DNA from: Luteimonas cucumeris
GTDB lineage: Bacteria; Pseudomonadota; Gammaproteobacteria; Xanthomonadales; Xanthomonadaceae
Direction of reading: 5' to 3'
Length of the DNA: 64,000 bases
Assembly (NCBI RefSeq): GCF_007830035.1
Contig: NZ_VLKN01000006.1
Location: 206,142-270,141 of the forward strand
A program made the position numbers and the translations under genes. Below the pieces are notes generated by a model that was not told the DNA's origin, searched no databases, and worked only from the letters and a program-made list of their open reading frames with translations. Below are positions 58,304 to 63,993 of the stretch, in pieces (the first letter of the stretch is position 1; each line of letters begins with the position of its first letter).

Positions 58304-58891
58304 TTAAAACAGCACCCATGGGACCATCTGCTGTGAACGATCCGAACTATCCGCCGGCTCATACTCGACCAAAAAGGCAGGATCACCATCTCCCAGACTC
58401 TCCCACCAATTCGAATCTGGGTTGACGAGCTGAACTATGCGCACCCGATAGCGACCGGGTGGGATCCGGAAGGCGTATGACTCCGTCTCTTTATCTGGCA
58501 GTCGATAGTCATCGAACTGCGCAGCCATAGTTAGGCTGTCGTAGTTGACGAGGTGTAGCTTTCCAGACTGTGTAGAGATGACGGACTGGAACTCACGATA
58601 GCCTTGACGCTGAGAGATCCCTGGTTTGACGGAGACAACCCAATCTGTTTCAAAGCCAGAGCCCCAAGCAATGATCGATTCCTTTTCTGTCTGGGCCATT
58701 AGGTGCTTTCGCAAGCGGTCGTTCTCGGCCCAATCACCTACAAAGCTCACATAGCGGGCTAGATCAGCGATGGCTAGGTGAGAACCGTCCCCGCCAACGT
58801 GAATGACAACGGGTGTTGTTCCCGAGCCCGGGGAAGGCATAGCGCCCACCGCCACCAGTAGGCTCGCAATTGCCTTCTTCAGAGTCCCCAT
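58304..58891 (-). CDS. cassette 3: secreted protein of unknown function
   Basis: 195 residues with a short signal peptide (MGTLKKAIASLLVAVGAMP). The mature part has SHLAIADLARYVSFVGDWAE and a beta-rich C-terminal half (SYAFRIPPGRYRVRIVQLVN), but no recognised family. Base composition is AT-richer than the chromosome backbone. Translation starts 17 bp inside the cassette; the stop precedes attC-3 by 9 bp. Confidence 0.75.
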   Translation of the reverse strand: MGTLKKAIASLLVAVGAMPSPGSGTTPVVIHVGGDGSHLAIADLARYVSFVGDWAENDRLRKHLMAQTEKESIIAWGSGFETDWVVSVKPGISQRQGYREFQSVISTQSGKLHLVNYDSLTMAAQFDDYRLPDKETESYAFRIPPGRYRVRIVQLVNPDSNWWESLGDGDPAFLVEYEPADSSDRSQQMVPWVLF

Positions 58892-58908
58892 ATGGCTCTC
58901 CGAGCGCC

Positions 58909-58968
58909 CTAACGCCTGAGTTAAGCCGAGCCGCGAAGCGGCTTCGGCTTGAATGAATTGTTAGGCCC
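58909..58968 (-). repeat. attC-4
   Basis: 60 bp, R'' minus GCCTAAC (58962-58968), R' GTTAGGG (58909-58915), standard core. Confidence 0.92.
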
Positions 58969-59277
58969 CGCGCCCGCGAGATGACGCTCACGCAGTAGCA
59001 AGAAAAGCGGGAGTGCCAATGAAGGACCAACGGCGAGCCCAAGTAGGGGCAGCCAAAAGCGGCGCATGGCAAGCCGACGGCCCTCGGCAACGACGAAAAC
59101 AGCAACCGTTATGCCCGAAACAAGTACATCAGACCAGGCGAACGCGGAAACGGGCGTAGCGATGGCTTGTTGCACAAGAAGCGGGATGTCCAGTCCATAC
59201 GAGGATAGCCATGGAACGAACTGCGCAAGTGGTAGCGCAGCGCCGGCAATGCAGAGAATGATGTAGACGATCTGCAT
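58921..59277 (-). CDS. cassette 4: DUF2834-like small membrane protein, reads through attC-4
   Basis: 118 residues from ATG 59277 (AGGAG with 5-6 bp spacing). Three hydrophobic segments: IVYIILCIAGAALPLAQF, a middle WSDVLVSGITVAVFVVAEG and LPLLGLAVGPSLALPLFLLL, fitting DUF2834. The frame has no stop before the recombination site and ends inside attC-4 with the tail NNSFKPKPLRGSA. That tail is encoded by the attC, not the cassette body. Confidence 0.78.
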   Translation of the reverse strand: MQIVYIILCIAGAALPLAQFVPWLSSYGLDIPLLVQQAIATPVSAFAWSDVLVSGITVAVFVVAEGRRLAMRRFWLPLLGLAVGPSLALPLFLLLRERHLAGAGPNNSFKPKPLRGSA

Positions 59278-59292
59278 GAAGTCTCCTGTGGG

Positions 59293-59352
59293 GCCTAACA
59301 CCTGAATTAAGCCGGGCCGCGAAGCGGACTCGGCTTGAATGAACTGTTAGGC
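59293..59352 (-). repeat. attC-5
   Basis: 60 bp, R'' minus GCCTAAC (59346-59352), R' GTTAGGC (59293-59299). Confidence 0.92.
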
Positions 59353-59568
59353 CTCTTCCGACGACCAGAGCACCTGGAACTCCAACTCTTGCTGGCCACC
59401 GCTGCGTTCGTGCTCGATATTGAACGCGGCACTGGCCGGAATGTGCAGCCGCTCGCCAGCCACTTGGATGGCAAAAGGTTGCTCCGACTCGATCGCATCG
59501 GCCAGGCGGCGGAGCTTCTCGACGAACTGAGAGCGGGAATAGGTCTTAGTGAGATCGCGATCCTGCAT
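59347..59568 (-). CDS. cassette 5: amphi-Trp domain protein
   Basis: 73 residues from ATG 59568 (GAGGAG six bases upstream). The whole protein is one amphi-Trp domain: KTYSRSQFVEKLRRLADAIE, then VAGERLHIPASAAFNIEHER and a final ELEFQVLWSSEEA containing the conserved Trp. This small domain is of unknown function. The TAA stop is within the R'' box of attC-5. A longer overlapping frame at 59307-59582 is a shadow. Confidence 0.82.
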   Translation of the reverse strand: MQDRDLTKTYSRSQFVEKLRRLADAIESEQPFAIQVAGERLHIPASAAFNIEHERSGGQQELEFQVLWSSEEA

Positions 59569-59605
59569 GAGGTTCTCCTCAACGCGCTGAAGTGCTGGCA
59601 AAGAG

Positions 59606-59665
59606 GCCTAACGCCTGAATTAAGCCGAACCGCGAAGCGGTTTCGGCTTGAATGAATTGTTAGGA
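59606..59665 (-). repeat. attC-6
   Basis: 60 bp, R'' minus TCCTAAC (59659-59665), R' GTTAGGC (59606-59612). Confidence 0.92.
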
Positions 59666-60067
59666 CTCATCTGCGGAGTTCAACGTGGATGACTGGCGGT
59701 AAGCCGCACTTTGAAACTTGCCTCCGGCCACATGGATCTCCCAGATGCGCTTGGTTGAATGGCCTGAATCATCAAATTGCAGCACAGGAATTTGCAGTAC
59801 GACATGATCAGAGCAGCAGACCGACAGTAGCTTGACCTCATTCAAGAAAGGTTGGCCCAGCGGCGCAGCTGCCGCAGCAGGGACCTCGACGACAACGCCG
59901 TCAGCTGCAATGCTCAATGCGGAAATCCGAGAACTATCGCCAGATAACGCTAGATGGATGCTCCAGGGCCCGGAGCGAAATGACAGCTCGCTCCAGCCGA
60001 CGTAGCCATCTGATGCCAGAGCAGGCAGCGATGCGATGAGTAAGGCGATAGCGAAGATGTATCTCAT
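59660..60067 (-). CDS. cassette 6: secreted protein of unknown function
   Basis: 135 residues, start 3-4 bp inside the cassette boundary. Signal peptide MRYIFAIALLIASLPALA. The mature part is beta-rich (GYVGWSELSFRSGPWSIHLA) with adjacent cysteines (SVCCSDHVVLQIPV). No family is recognised. The TAA stop lies inside the attC-6 R'' box. There is no room for an ordinary ribosome-binding site except in the attC R' sequence of the next cassette. Confidence 0.75.
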   Translation of the reverse strand: MRYIFAIALLIASLPALASDGYVGWSELSFRSGPWSIHLALSGDSSRISALSIAADGVVVEVPAAAAAPLGQPFLNEVKLLSVCCSDHVVLQIPVLQFDDSGHSTKRIWEIHVAGGKFQSAAYRQSSTLNSADES

Positions 60068-60070
60068 GAG

Positions 60071-60130
60071 TCCTAACGCCTGAATTAAGCCGAGCCGCGA
60101 AGCGGCTTCGGCTTGAATGAATTGTTAGGC
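60071..60130 (-). repeat. attC-7
   Basis: 60 bp, R'' minus GCCTAAC (60124-60130), R' GTTAGGA (60071-60077). Close to the consensus of the array. Confidence 0.92.
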
Positions 60131-60454
60131 CGTGAGCGCGTCATACGTCAGGCCCGAAAGAATTAGAACAAGAAATACACCGGCAGCAAGATAAAGCAAT
60201 CGGAAGCAGCGATCACCGAGAGATATTAGCTGCGGATCAGCGGTATTTCTGTAGGTGCGCTGGGTGATGAATCTAGCGAACGGAGAGGAAAGGGACGGCT
60301 GATCTCCTGGAGCTGGCGCGATCTTGGCCCAGGTGTCTGGGTGGCTCTGCTGAAGTAGCCGCTTGAGCCTGTAAGTGCAATAGATGGACGCCGCAAAGGC
60401 GGGAAAGACCGAAACCGCCGATAGAAGAAATACGAGTGTTACGAATGTTTCCAT
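60125..60454 (-). CDS. cassette 7: two-helix membrane protein of unknown function
   Basis: 109 residues from ATG 60454, which begins 4 bp after the GTTAGGC boundary, so almost no leader exists. Helices at about 5-27 (TLVFLLSAVSVFPAFAASIY) and 85-103 (CFRLLYLAAGVFLVLILSGL) flank a soluble stretch. The TAA stop lies in the attC-7 R'' box. No family recognised. Confidence 0.75.
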   Translation of the reverse strand: METFVTLVFLLSAVSVFPAFAASIYCTYRLKRLLQQSHPDTWAKIAPAPGDQPSLSSPFARFITQRTYRNTADPQLISLGDRCFRLLYLAAGVFLVLILSGLTYDALTA

Positions 60455-60458
60455 CACG

Positions 60459-60548
60459 GCCTAACGCCTGAGTTAAGCCGGCCCGCCCGAGGCGCACCGG
60501 GTGGCGCCGAGGCCGCGAAGCGGGCTCGGCTTGAACGAATTGTTAGGC
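60459..60548 (-). repeat. attC-8, 90-bp variant with extra stem
   Basis: R'' minus GCCTAAC (60542-60548) and R' GTTAGGC (60459-60465) are standard, but about 30 bp (CGCCCGAGGCGCACCGGGTG region) extend the central variable part, which can form a longer hairpin. Confidence 0.88.
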
Positions 60549-60558
60549 CACACTTGCA

Positions 60559-60963
60559 TTAAAAGTGGTCAACAATCGGCTGAAGGCTTGGATCTGTATG
60601 GAAAAATCGAAAGGTCAGGTAAGCGGCGTATGCGATGTAAATTGATGCAAGAGCGACAGCGAAAATCTTGAACCAGAGGCGTTGTGTGTTGCGCATAAAG
60701 CGGAGAACCATGAAGAAAAAGAGGGCCGCATGCGCAAGAGCAATGACTTGAACGAAGGCCGATTGGTACCAAGCGTAGCGAACCCACTGGGCCGTAACCG
60801 ATTCAACTGCTTGTCCGCCGACTATTACCGTGGTCTTGCCACCGAAGTGGTCTAGAGCTAAGCCAGATAGTGCGAAAAGTGCAATAGCGAGTACGTACGT
60901 TAATGGGCCGAAAACCCACACAACTTTCCAAAGATCGATTTCCCGCTTTTGATTCGCTTTCAT
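60559..60963 (-). CDS. cassette 8: three-helix membrane protein of unknown function
   Basis: 134 residues from ATG 60963. Hydrophobic segments at about 18-36, 68-88 (FVQVIALAHAALFFFMVLRF) and 98-118 (FKIFAVALASIYIAYAAYLT), with a short loop containing GGKTTVIVGGQAVES after the first. It lacks any recognised family. GC content is clearly below that of the backbone. The stop is 10 bp before attC-8. Confidence 0.75.
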   Translation of the reverse strand: MKANQKREIDLWKVVWVFGPLTYVLAIALFALSGLALDHFGGKTTVIVGGQAVESVTAQWVRYAWYQSAFVQVIALAHAALFFFMVLRFMRNTQRLWFKIFAVALASIYIAYAAYLTFRFFHTDPSLQPIVDHF

Positions 60964-60975
60964 GTTTGGTGTGTG

Positions 60976-61035
60976 GCCTAACGCTGGAATTAAGCCGCGC
61001 CGCGAAGCGGCGTCGGCTTGAATGAATTGTTAGAC
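60976..61035 (-). repeat. attC-9
   Basis: 60 bp, R'' minus GTCTAAC (61029-61035), R' GTTAGGC (60976-60982), stem variant CGACGCCGC / GCGGCGCGG. Confidence 0.92.
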
Positions 61036-61280
61036 CGGTTGCCGGGCATGGAGGGGCCTAGGCTGTTAGTTGCCAGAGTGAACTCAGTCCACGGCCAACC
61101 ACCTGCGCCGCCACCAAAGTATAGGTAGCAACCGTCGCGAACCTCAGCGACGGCGAGCACTTGGCCGGGCTTGACCCCGGAGCACTCAATGTCCTGGTAG
61201 TGAGCAAGCGTGCGCTCTGATGGAGTGAAGCGAACACGGTCACCGACCAAGAACGGGCATTGGCTACTACCGTCATCCAT
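60990..61280 (-). CDS. cassette 9: small soluble protein, reads through attC-9
   Basis: 96 residues from ATG 61280 (GGGAG upstream). The body has VGDRVRFTPSERTLAHYQDI, VKPGQVLAVAEVRDGCYLYF and GGAGGWPWTEFTLA, resembling a small SH3-like beta barrel, but no family is assigned. The frame runs into attC-9 and ends with the tail NNSFKPTPLRGAA. Without that tail the protein would end near GNRS. Confidence 0.72.
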   Translation of the reverse strand: MDDGSSQCPFLVGDRVRFTPSERTLAHYQDIECSGVKPGQVLAVAEVRDGCYLYFGGGAGGWPWTEFTLATNSLGPSMPGNRSNNSFKPTPLRGAA

Positions 61281-61296
61281 GAAAGTCTCCCAACCG

Positions 61297-61356
61297 GTCT
61301 AATGTCTGAATTAAGCCGACCCGCGAAGCGGGTTCGGCTTGAATGAATTGTTAGGC
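61297..61356 (-). repeat. attC-10 with altered R' box
   Basis: 60 bp, R'' minus GCCTAAC (61350-61356). The R' box reads ATTAGAC (61297-61303): the base at the normal cleavage G is A. Confidence 0.85.
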
Positions 61357-61378
61357 CTGCAGCCTATGCACGGCCGAC

Positions 61379-61711
61379 CTACTGCAAATTTACCGAATGT
61401 GCCTGACCGCCATTAGTTGAAATCTCAGCAATCGCAGTATCCGTCCCGCTTGGTAGTGACACGCGAACCCCGAACCGTAGCTGTTTTTCACCAGCAAAGG
61501 ACCTTGAGCGGTAGCCGCACCAGTAACAGATTGTAAAGCGAGCATCCGCCGCCTCTGGGTGGGCCTGCACGTAGGCGGTGCGCACGGCATCAAACTCTCG
61601 AGTGTGTTCCAGTCGCTTGAGGTGCCAAGCGCCAAACGCAGCTAGAGCGATCACCAAGACTGCGCCGATTGGCCCACCTACATGAACTTTGCGCACCCGA
61701 GATTTCTCCAT
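61379..61711 (-). CDS. cassette 10: single-helix membrane-anchored protein of unknown function
   Basis: 110 residues from ATG 61711, 4 bp inside the boundary. Basic N-terminus, one helix (about 13-30, GAVLVIALAAFGAWHL), then an extracytoplasmic domain with paired cysteines FTICYWCGYRSRSFAGEKQL and a beta-type end (FGVRVSLPSGTDTAIAEIS). Orientation with the domain outside is inferred from the positive N-terminus. No family recognised. Confidence 0.72.
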   Translation of the reverse strand: MEKSRVRKVHVGGPIGAVLVIALAAFGAWHLKRLEHTREFDAVRTAYVQAHPEAADARFTICYWCGYRSRSFAGEKQLRFGVRVSLPSGTDTAIAEISTNGGQAHSVNLQ

Positions 61712-61715
61712 GCAG

Positions 61716-61774
61716 GCCTACGCCTAAGTTAAGCCGCGCCGCGAAGCGGCGTCGGCTTGAACGCATTGTTGGGC
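61716..61774 (-). repeat. attC-11, one base short in R'
   Basis: 59 bp, R'' minus GCCCAAC (61768-61774). The R' side reads GCGTAGGCC, lacking one T/A of GTTAGGC, so the cleavage triplet is damaged. Confidence 0.82.
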
Positions 61775-61999
61775 GGGACGAGAGCATGGCACAAGGTCGG
61801 GCAGGACGACCGATCCGAAAGACCGGAGCTGCTGACCCCAACGCGCGCCACGCGGCCTGTCCGCCGCCAACCTGACCAACCCCGAAGAACCCTCAGCAGT
61901 GAACCCAACCGCGCGCCCGACTCCGTGTCCGAAGAAGAATGACCCCAGCCAACTCGCCGAAGGTGAGCGCTTGGCAGCAATGCGAACTATCCGATCCAT
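61724..61999 (-). CDS. cassette 11: uncertain open frame
   Basis: 91 residues from ATG 61999, chosen only because GGGGAG lies six bases upstream. The start is MDRIVRIAAKRSPSASWLGS, and the frame crosses attC-11 in an unusual phase (ending ADAASRRGLT). Another minus frame (61729-61980, TTG start) ends with the attC tail NNAFKPTPLRGAA. Neither has a recognised domain. The cassette may carry a decayed gene. Confidence 0.35.
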   Translation of the reverse strand: MDRIVRIAAKRSPSASWLGSFFFGHGVGRAVGFTAEGSSGLVRLAADRPRGARWGQQLRSFGSVVLPDLVPCSRPAQQCVQADAASRRGLT

Positions 62000-62030
62000 A
62001 CGAAGCTCCCCAACCTCGCGCTTTTACACC

Positions 62031-62090
62031 GCCCAACGCCTGAATCAAGCCGAGCCGCGAAGCGGCTTCGGCTTGAATGAATTGTTAGGC
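62031..62090 (-). repeat. attC-12
   Basis: 60 bp, R'' minus GCCTAAC (62084-62090), R' GTTGGGC (62031-62037). Confidence 0.92.
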
Positions 62091-62419
62091 CGCACCATAG
62101 CGGCGCCGATACTCGTGACGTGCCGCCCGCACCGTGCGCCACATGGCAACTCGCATGGAAAGTGCGAACCTGAGCAAGCCAAGAAACGTGGCGCACCACG
62201 CGAGTGTGAGCAACGCTCCGGCCACTAGTGACCTTGGCCAGTATGACTGGACCAACTCGCGCATGGCGAAGAACAGGGCGAGCATGACGGCAAATACGGC
62301 GATGGGTATCGCCCAGTGCTGTACGCGGACGCTCCAGCGCCGCGTAGAGGCATCGTATAGCTCCTCGATTCGTGATCGGGGAGCGCTTCGATTGCTTTGT
62401 CGATCTCTTCGGGACTCAT
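62085..62419 (-). pseudogene. cassette 12: membrane protein gene with an apparent frameshift
   Basis: ATG 62419 starts MSPEEIDKAIEALPDHE in one frame. After about 62370 the sensible continuation IEELYDASTRRWSVRVQHWA, two membrane helices (IPIAVFAVMLALFFAM; SLVAGALLTLAWCATFLGLL) and RAARHEYRRRYGAA with a TAA in the attC-12 R'' box lie in another frame. One missing base near 62368-62372 would restore a protein of about 111 residues. It is either a mutation, an assembly error or, less likely, programmed frameshifting. Confidence 0.6.
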
Positions 62420-62433
62420 GAAGGTCTCGTGCG

Positions 62434-62493
62434 GCCTAACGCCTGAATTATGCCGAGCCGCGAAGCGGCTTCGGCTTGAATGAATTGTTAGGC
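62434..62493 (-). repeat. attC-13
   Basis: 60 bp, R'' minus GCCTAAC (62487-62493), R' GTTAGGC (62434-62440). Confidence 0.92.
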
Positions 62494-62808
62494 CTATGCT
62501 GCCGCACTGCTAGGCTCTGAGTAAACGCCAAGTAGAGTTTGCTCGAAGCCGACAATGCTCACGGTTTTGTAGTCAATCGTTCTGATGCGAGATACGGCAA
62601 GCTCAACAAGCGATGGGTCCGCATTGGCTAGGCGGTCTTTCACGCCGAGACTCAGGTCCAACAGCGGAAAGATCCAACGGGGGTCGCCTACCTCCATAAA
62701 GTTATGGAGAGGTAGCCCACTCGGGCACTCATAGACGGTGATCCAGTGGGACCTGAAATCACCGACCTCACGAAGTTCTAACCCACAGTGGCTGCAATGT
62801 CTGGGCAT
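62494..62808 (-). CDS. cassette 13: zinc-ribbon-start protein of unknown function
   Basis: 104 residues. ATG 62808 is 2 bp after the GTTAGGC boundary, and the TAG stop is directly adjacent to the attC-13 R'' box, so the gene fills the cassette. The N-terminus MPRHCSHCGLELREVGDFRS with a later Cys (VYECPSG) could form a small zinc site. The C-terminal part (LSLGVKDRLANADPSLVELA) is helical. No family recognised. Confidence 0.75.
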   Translation of the reverse strand: MPRHCSHCGLELREVGDFRSHWITVYECPSGLPLHNFMEVGDPRWIFPLLDLSLGVKDRLANADPSLVELAVSRIRTIDYKTVSIVGFEQTLLGVYSEPSSAAA

Positions 62809-62810
62809 AG

Positions 62811-62922
62811 GCCTAACGCCTAAGTTAAGCCGACCCGCGCAGTGGAGCTAACCACATGGCAAGCTTTCTCTGCCATGTGGTTGGCGTAACGAAGCGGGTT
62901 CGGCTTGAACGCATTGTTAGGC
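62811..62922 (-). repeat. attC-14, 112-bp variant with long central hairpin
   Basis: R'' minus GCCTAAC (62916-62922) and R' GTTAGGC (62811-62817). The central part contains the inverted pair AACCACATGGCA / TGCCATGTGGTT around a 9-nt loop, absent from other sites. Confidence 0.88.
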
Positions 62923-62946
62923 CCTGCTGCCAGCACGGTTGCAACC

Positions 62947-63195
62947 CTAGTTCTTGGACTCAGCGTAGCGACTGCGAAATGCAACCATGAGAACGATCAA
63001 AGAGAAGGCCAAACCAATTGCCACGAACACCCAGGCTACGTACCACGGCCAGACACTGCCTGGATAGATCCGGGTGATCACCCAGGCGAGGCCGAACCAC
63101 AAGACGCACTTGAGCACAGTCTTGATCAGTACACGGCGTGAGATTGCGCCGAGCTGCTCAGATGGTGCGGCCGCGGGTTCCTCGTAATCTGACAT
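62947..63195 (-). CDS. cassette 14: two-helix membrane protein of unknown function
   Basis: 82 residues from ATG 63195, 4 bp inside the boundary. Acidic N-terminus (MSDYEEPAAAPSEQ), helices at about 27-43 (TVLKCVLWFGLAWVITRIY) and 48-72 (WPWYVAWVFVAIGLAFSLIV), then a basic tail RSRYAESKN. No family recognised. Confidence 0.75.
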   Translation of the reverse strand: MSDYEEPAAAPSEQLGAISRRVLIKTVLKCVLWFGLAWVITRIYPGSVWPWYVAWVFVAIGLAFSLIVLMVAFRSRYAESKN

Positions 63196-63199
63196 AAGG

Positions 63200-63259
63200 G
63201 CCTAACGCCTGAATTAAGCCGACCCGCGAAGCGGGTTCGGCTTGAATGAATTGTTAGGC
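63200..63259 (-). repeat. attC-15
   Basis: 60 bp, R'' minus GCCTAAC (63253-63259), R' GTTAGGC (63200-63206), stem with GAACCCGC / GCGGGTCGG. Confidence 0.92.
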
Positions 63260-63591
63260 GGCTGGCCGGGATCAGTAACGAATAGCACGCGCGCCTCAGT
63301 GGAAAGCGGATTATGGATGGGCTCCCACCGGATGTGCCCTGCCGCAGCAAGGGACTCCACGAGCGGGCGAGTTACGCGGGTGAGAAGTAGCCAGATTTGC
63401 GCATCGCCGAATTGCTGATGCGTCCGCCACAGAAAAGAGTGCAGCCCCTCCGCTGTAAGCGTGCCACGGCTGCGAAGGTCGCCAATGACCAAGGCTGGAG
63501 GGACTTGGTTGAAACCGGCGCTCGCGTCCAGCCCGTGGTCCGAGTAGAACCACTCATCACCGCGGTGGGTTTTCCAATGAGTCTCTGCCAT
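63214..63591 (-). CDS. cassette 15: soluble protein of unknown function, reads through attC-15
   Basis: 125 residues from ATG 63591. The body has KTHRGDEWFYSDHGLDASAG, VIGDLRSRGTLTAEGLHSFL and AQIWLLLTRVTRPLVESLAA, a mixed alpha/beta pattern with no recognised family. The frame passes into attC-15 and ends with NNSFKPNPLRGSA. There is no signal peptide or membrane helix. Confidence 0.72.
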   Translation of the reverse strand: MAETHWKTHRGDEWFYSDHGLDASAGFNQVPPALVIGDLRSRGTLTAEGLHSFLWRTHQQFGDAQIWLLLTRVTRPLVESLAAAGHIRWEPIHNPLSTEARVLFVTDPGQPPNNSFKPNPLRGSA

Positions 63592-63603
63592 CTTTCCCCT
63601 GCC

Positions 63604-63663
63604 GCCTAACGCCTGAATTAAGCCGAGCCGCGAAGCGGCTTCGGCTTGAATGAATTGTTAGGC
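63604..63663 (-). repeat. attC-16
   Basis: 60 bp, R'' minus GCCTAAC (63657-63663), R' GTTAGGC (63604-63610), consensus core. Confidence 0.92.
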
Positions 63664-63977
63664 CGCGGCTCGATTGCCCGAGTGGCAAGCCAGAAACACA
63701 CGGCCGCTGAAAGCAGAAGAAGGATTGGAACAATTAGATCGTTTGTAACGAGAATCCAATTGTGTGTTGCGGAAGTCTGCCCGTTAACGACTCGGCTCAT
63801 AACGAGGTACTCAACAACTTGTGACGCTGGAACCCAAGCGAGCAAACCAAACGCCGAGACAAGGAGCCAAAAACTGGAGCGAACCCGAAGGCGTCGGTGA
63901 AGCGACCAGCAGCCAAGAAGCACGAAGAAAAGTGCGGCCAGCCCACTAGTACCAAGAACAACTTCTGTATCCATCAT
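63618..63977 (-). CDS. cassette 16: three-helix membrane protein, reads through attC-16
   Basis: 119 residues from ATG 63977; ATG 63974 is an alternative. Hydrophobic segments: VLGTSGLAALFFVLLGCWSL, SFWLLVSAFGLLAWVPASQV and LIVPILLLLSAAVCFWLATR. It ends within attC-16 with NNSFKPKPLRGSA. No family recognised. It is the cassette closest to the missing integrase in this window. Confidence 0.75.
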   Translation of the reverse strand: MMDTEVVLGTSGLAALFFVLLGCWSLHRRLRVRSSFWLLVSAFGLLAWVPASQVVEYLVMSRVVNGQTSATHNWILVTNDLIVPILLLLSAAVCFWLATRAIEPRPNNSFKPKPLRGSA

Positions 63978-63993
63978 GCGGCCTCCCTAAGCG

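Noticed and set aside
59307..59582. 91-residue minus-strand frame ending in the attC tail
   Set aside because: It overlaps the amphi-Trp gene in another frame, is Ser/Arg-rich and has no family. The amphi-Trp frame has the better ribosome-binding site and a known domain.
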